Of a stretch of 17,464 nucleotides of DNA, positions 16,017-17,464 are shown one piece after another. Location of the stretch: positions 1-17,464 of the forward strand of contig JBBDYI010000253.1 of NCBI GenBank assembly GCA_040901705.1, given 5' to 3'. Each line of letters starts with the position of its first letter. Within the stretch, counting starts at the first letter, position 1. A program made the position numbers and the translations under genes. This stretch comes from PLA5 sp040901705 (GTDB lineage: Bacteria; Planctomycetota; Planctomycetia; Pirellulales; PLA5). The notes beneath the pieces are model-generated. The model saw nothing but the letters and a program-made list of their open reading frames with translations, was not told the origin of the DNA and made no database searches.

Positions 16017-17009
16017 ATGAGCCGCACGAAACAATCCGCGCCGCGAAAGCCGGCGTCCGCGGGAGTCCTTTCCGCGGACGGGCACGCCGCCGGAAACGAT
16101 GCCGACATTGTCGTCGCCACGCAGAGCTTGTCGAAGGTCTATCGCGACTTTTGGGGCCGCGAGAAGGTTCGCGCGCTCAAGGCGCTCGATCTGGAAATCC
16201 GCCGCAGCGAAGTGTTCGGGCTGCTCGGACCGAACGGTTCTGGCAAGACGACCACGATCAAGTTGCTGCTCGGACTGCTGTTTCCGACCCGTGGCAAGGC
16301 GCTGGTGTTTGGCCGCGAAGCAACCGACGTGGCCAAGAACGAGCGGATCGGTTACTTGCCGGAAGAGTCGTATCTTTATCGCTTTCTCAACGCCGAAGAG
16401 ACGTTGGACTTTTACGGCCGGTTGTTCGATATGCCCGCGACGGTTCGCCGGCAGCGTACCGCGGAGTTGATCGAGAAGGTCGGTCTCACGTGGGCCAAGC
16501 GGCGGCCGCTCAAAGAATACTCCAAGGGCATGACGCGCCGCATCGGACTGGCGCAGGCGCTGATCAACGACCCGGAGTTGGTTTTGCTCGACGAGCCGAC
16601 GAGCGGGCTGGACCCGATCGGCACACGCGAGATGAAGGACATGATCCTCGAACTCAAGGACCGCGGTAAGACGGTCATCATGTGCAGCCACTTGCTGGCC
16701 GACGTGCAAGACGTCTGCGACCGGATCGCGATCTTGCACCAAGGCGAGCTAAAAGAACTCGGCCGCGTCGATTCGCTGCTCAAGGTTCGCGACGTCACGC
16801 AAATTCAAGCGGCCGGCCTGACGAAGGAGTGCGAGAGCGAAATCCGGGCGGTCATTGAGCGCCACAAGGGCCAATTGATTTCGCTCGACAACCCCACGGC
16901 CACGCTGGAAGAACTGTTCCTCTCCATCGTCCGCGACAGCGAAGCCAGACCGGGTAAACGAGCAAAGCTGAAAAACGAAGTTCCCCAGCCCCCAGCCCCC
17001 AGCCGCTGA
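16017..17009 (+). CDS. ABC transporter ATP-binding protein, second ABC-2 system
   Basis: This 330-residue ATPase has a hydrophilic N-terminal extension of about 30 residues. It then shows Walker A GPNGSGKT (71-78), IGYLPEE (111-117), signature EYSKGMTRR (167-175), Walker B LVLLDEP (188-194) and H-loop H225 (MCSHLL). The group-specific C-terminal domain includes HQGELKELG. It is clearly a paralogue of the minus-strand ATPase and drives the permease gene that begins 11 bases after its stop. GAGGGG lies two bases before the ATG, unusually close. The C-terminus ends in a Pro-rich tail (PQPPAPSR) encoded by a C-rich repeat, so it may not be part of the folded protein. Confidence 0.92.
   Translation: MSRTKQSAPRKPASAGVLSADGHAAGNDADIVVATQSLSKVYRDFWGREKVRALKALDLEIRRSEVFGLLGPNGSGKTTTIKLLLGLLFPTRGKALVFGREATDVAKNERIGYLPEESYLYRFLNAEETLDFYGRLFDMPATVRRQRTAELIEKVGLTWAKRRPLKEYSKGMTRRIGLAQALINDPELVLLDEPTSGLDPIGTREMKDMILELKDRGKTVIMCSHLLADVQDVCDRIAILHQGELKELGRVDSLLKVRDVTQIQAAGLTKECESEIRAVIERHKGQLISLDNPTATLEELFLSIVRDSEARPGKRAKLKNEVPQPPAPSR
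16983..17004 (+). repeat. C-rich heptamer repeat at the ATPase 3' end
   Basis: About three copies of a CCCCCAG-type unit with 7-base period cover 16983-17004. It encodes the Pro-rich C-terminal tail of the ATPase and stops just before the next gene. The window's first bases (1-19) are similarly C-rich but not clearly the same repeat. Confidence 0.7.
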
Positions 17010-17020
17010 CCCCTGTTCCC

Positions 17021-17464
17021 GTGGTTCTCGAAACCCAACTCGACCCGTTGTCTGTCTGGTTGCCCGGCGCGCTCGTCGCCTGGGCGGAGGTCGCGCTTGC
17101 GCTGATCGTATTGGGCTGCGTGGTCGGTTTGCTGGTGAGTTTGGTGCGGCACGGTCCTGCGACGGCGGCACGGCAATTCGTCAAAGTCCTCGCCGACGCC
17201 GGCCGCGATTGGATCAGCACGTCGCCGCGTCGCGTGTGGGCGCTGGCGGTGCTCGCCATTCGCGAATCGGTTCGCAATCGGATCGTCGTGGCGCTGGCCG
17301 TGTTCGCGGCCGTGCTGATGTTCGCCGGCTGGTTTCTCACTGGCGGCGACGATCCGGCGAAGCTGTACATCGAGTCGGTGTTCAAATGGTCGGCCGTGCT
17401 CGTGGCGCTCGTCGCACTGCTGGTCGCGGTGTTCAGTTTGCCCAACGACATCAAGCACCACACG
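17021..17464 (+). CDS. ABC-2 type transporter permease, GTG start, 3' partial
   Basis: Reading from GTG at 17021, 148 codons are open to the window end. The protein starts VLETQLDPLSVWLPG and has a likely helix at about 17-42. It then shows the ABC-2 permease entry segment VWALAVLAIRESVRNR (72-87) leading into a helix at about 88-107, and another helix at about 122-140 ending SLPNDIKHH. SLP-DIK after this helix is a familiar segment of planctomycete permeases paired with such ATPases. There is no in-frame ATG before residue 100, so the GTG start is needed. The frame stays open upstream into the ATPase gene and no Shine-Dalgarno is visible, so the exact start is uncertain. The 11-base gap from the ATPase gene indicates an operon. 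The C-terminal part is outside the window. Confidence 0.85.
   Translation, partial: MVLETQLDPLSVWLPGALVAWAEVALALIVLGCVVGLLVSLVRHGPATAARQFVKVLADAGRDWISTSPRRVWALAVLAIRESVRNRIVVALAVFAAVLMFAGWFLTGGDDPAKLYIESVFKWSAVLVALVALLVAVFSLPNDIKHHT

Overview
The window reads as a high-GC planctomycete chromosome segment, most likely from the Pirellulales or a relative. The main evidence is a PSCyt1-DUF1549-DUF1553 cytochrome-like giant, a Tat-exported DUF1501 partner and a PEP-CTERM surface protein. All of these families are strongly expanded in Planctomycetes. Genes rarely carry strong Shine-Dalgarno sites, which also fits. I see no rRNA, tRNA, CRISPR array, transposase or phage gene.

Layout. (1) Bases 20-1204 (+) encode an M24 Xaa-Pro-type metallopeptidase. 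(2) Bases 4400 to 1294 (-) hold three genes: a DHDPS/NAL-superfamily lyase, a galactonate dehydratase of the enolase superfamily, and a PEP-CTERM exported protein. The first two look like sugar-acid catabolism. (3) Bases 4650-6188 (+) encode a tandem-FHA protein with a C-terminal membrane helix. (4) Bases 6374-11658 (+) form a tight run: PSCyt1-DUF1549-DUF1553 protein, MNT nucleotidyltransferase, HEPN protein and DUF1501 protein. A MntA/HepT-type toxin-antitoxin pair thus sits inside the usual DUF1549/DUF1501 gene pair. (5) Bases 11679-11752 hold a perfect 26-bp inverted repeat between convergent genes. (6) Bases 15222 to 11801 (-) are an ABC ATPase and its permease, which carries a large beta-propeller-like insert. 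(7) Bases 15480-15686 (+) encode a 68-residue membrane protein. (8) Bases 16017-17464 (+) are a second ABC ATPase and a GTG-started permease that runs off the window.

How the genes may work together. The lyase and galactonate dehydratase are plausibly successive steps on a 2-keto-3-deoxy sugar acid. The DUF1549 and DUF1501 proteins are both predicted exported and are probably functional partners, but their role is not established. The two ABC-2 systems are divergent, 794 bp apart start to start, with related ATPases, so they may be duplicated exporters. Nothing here is a clearly new system. The most unusual points are the MNT-HEPN pair inside a metabolic or surface operon, the propeller-bearing ABC-2 permease, the long perfect hairpin, and the aldolase-family enzyme that lacks the usual catalytic Tyr/Thr residues.
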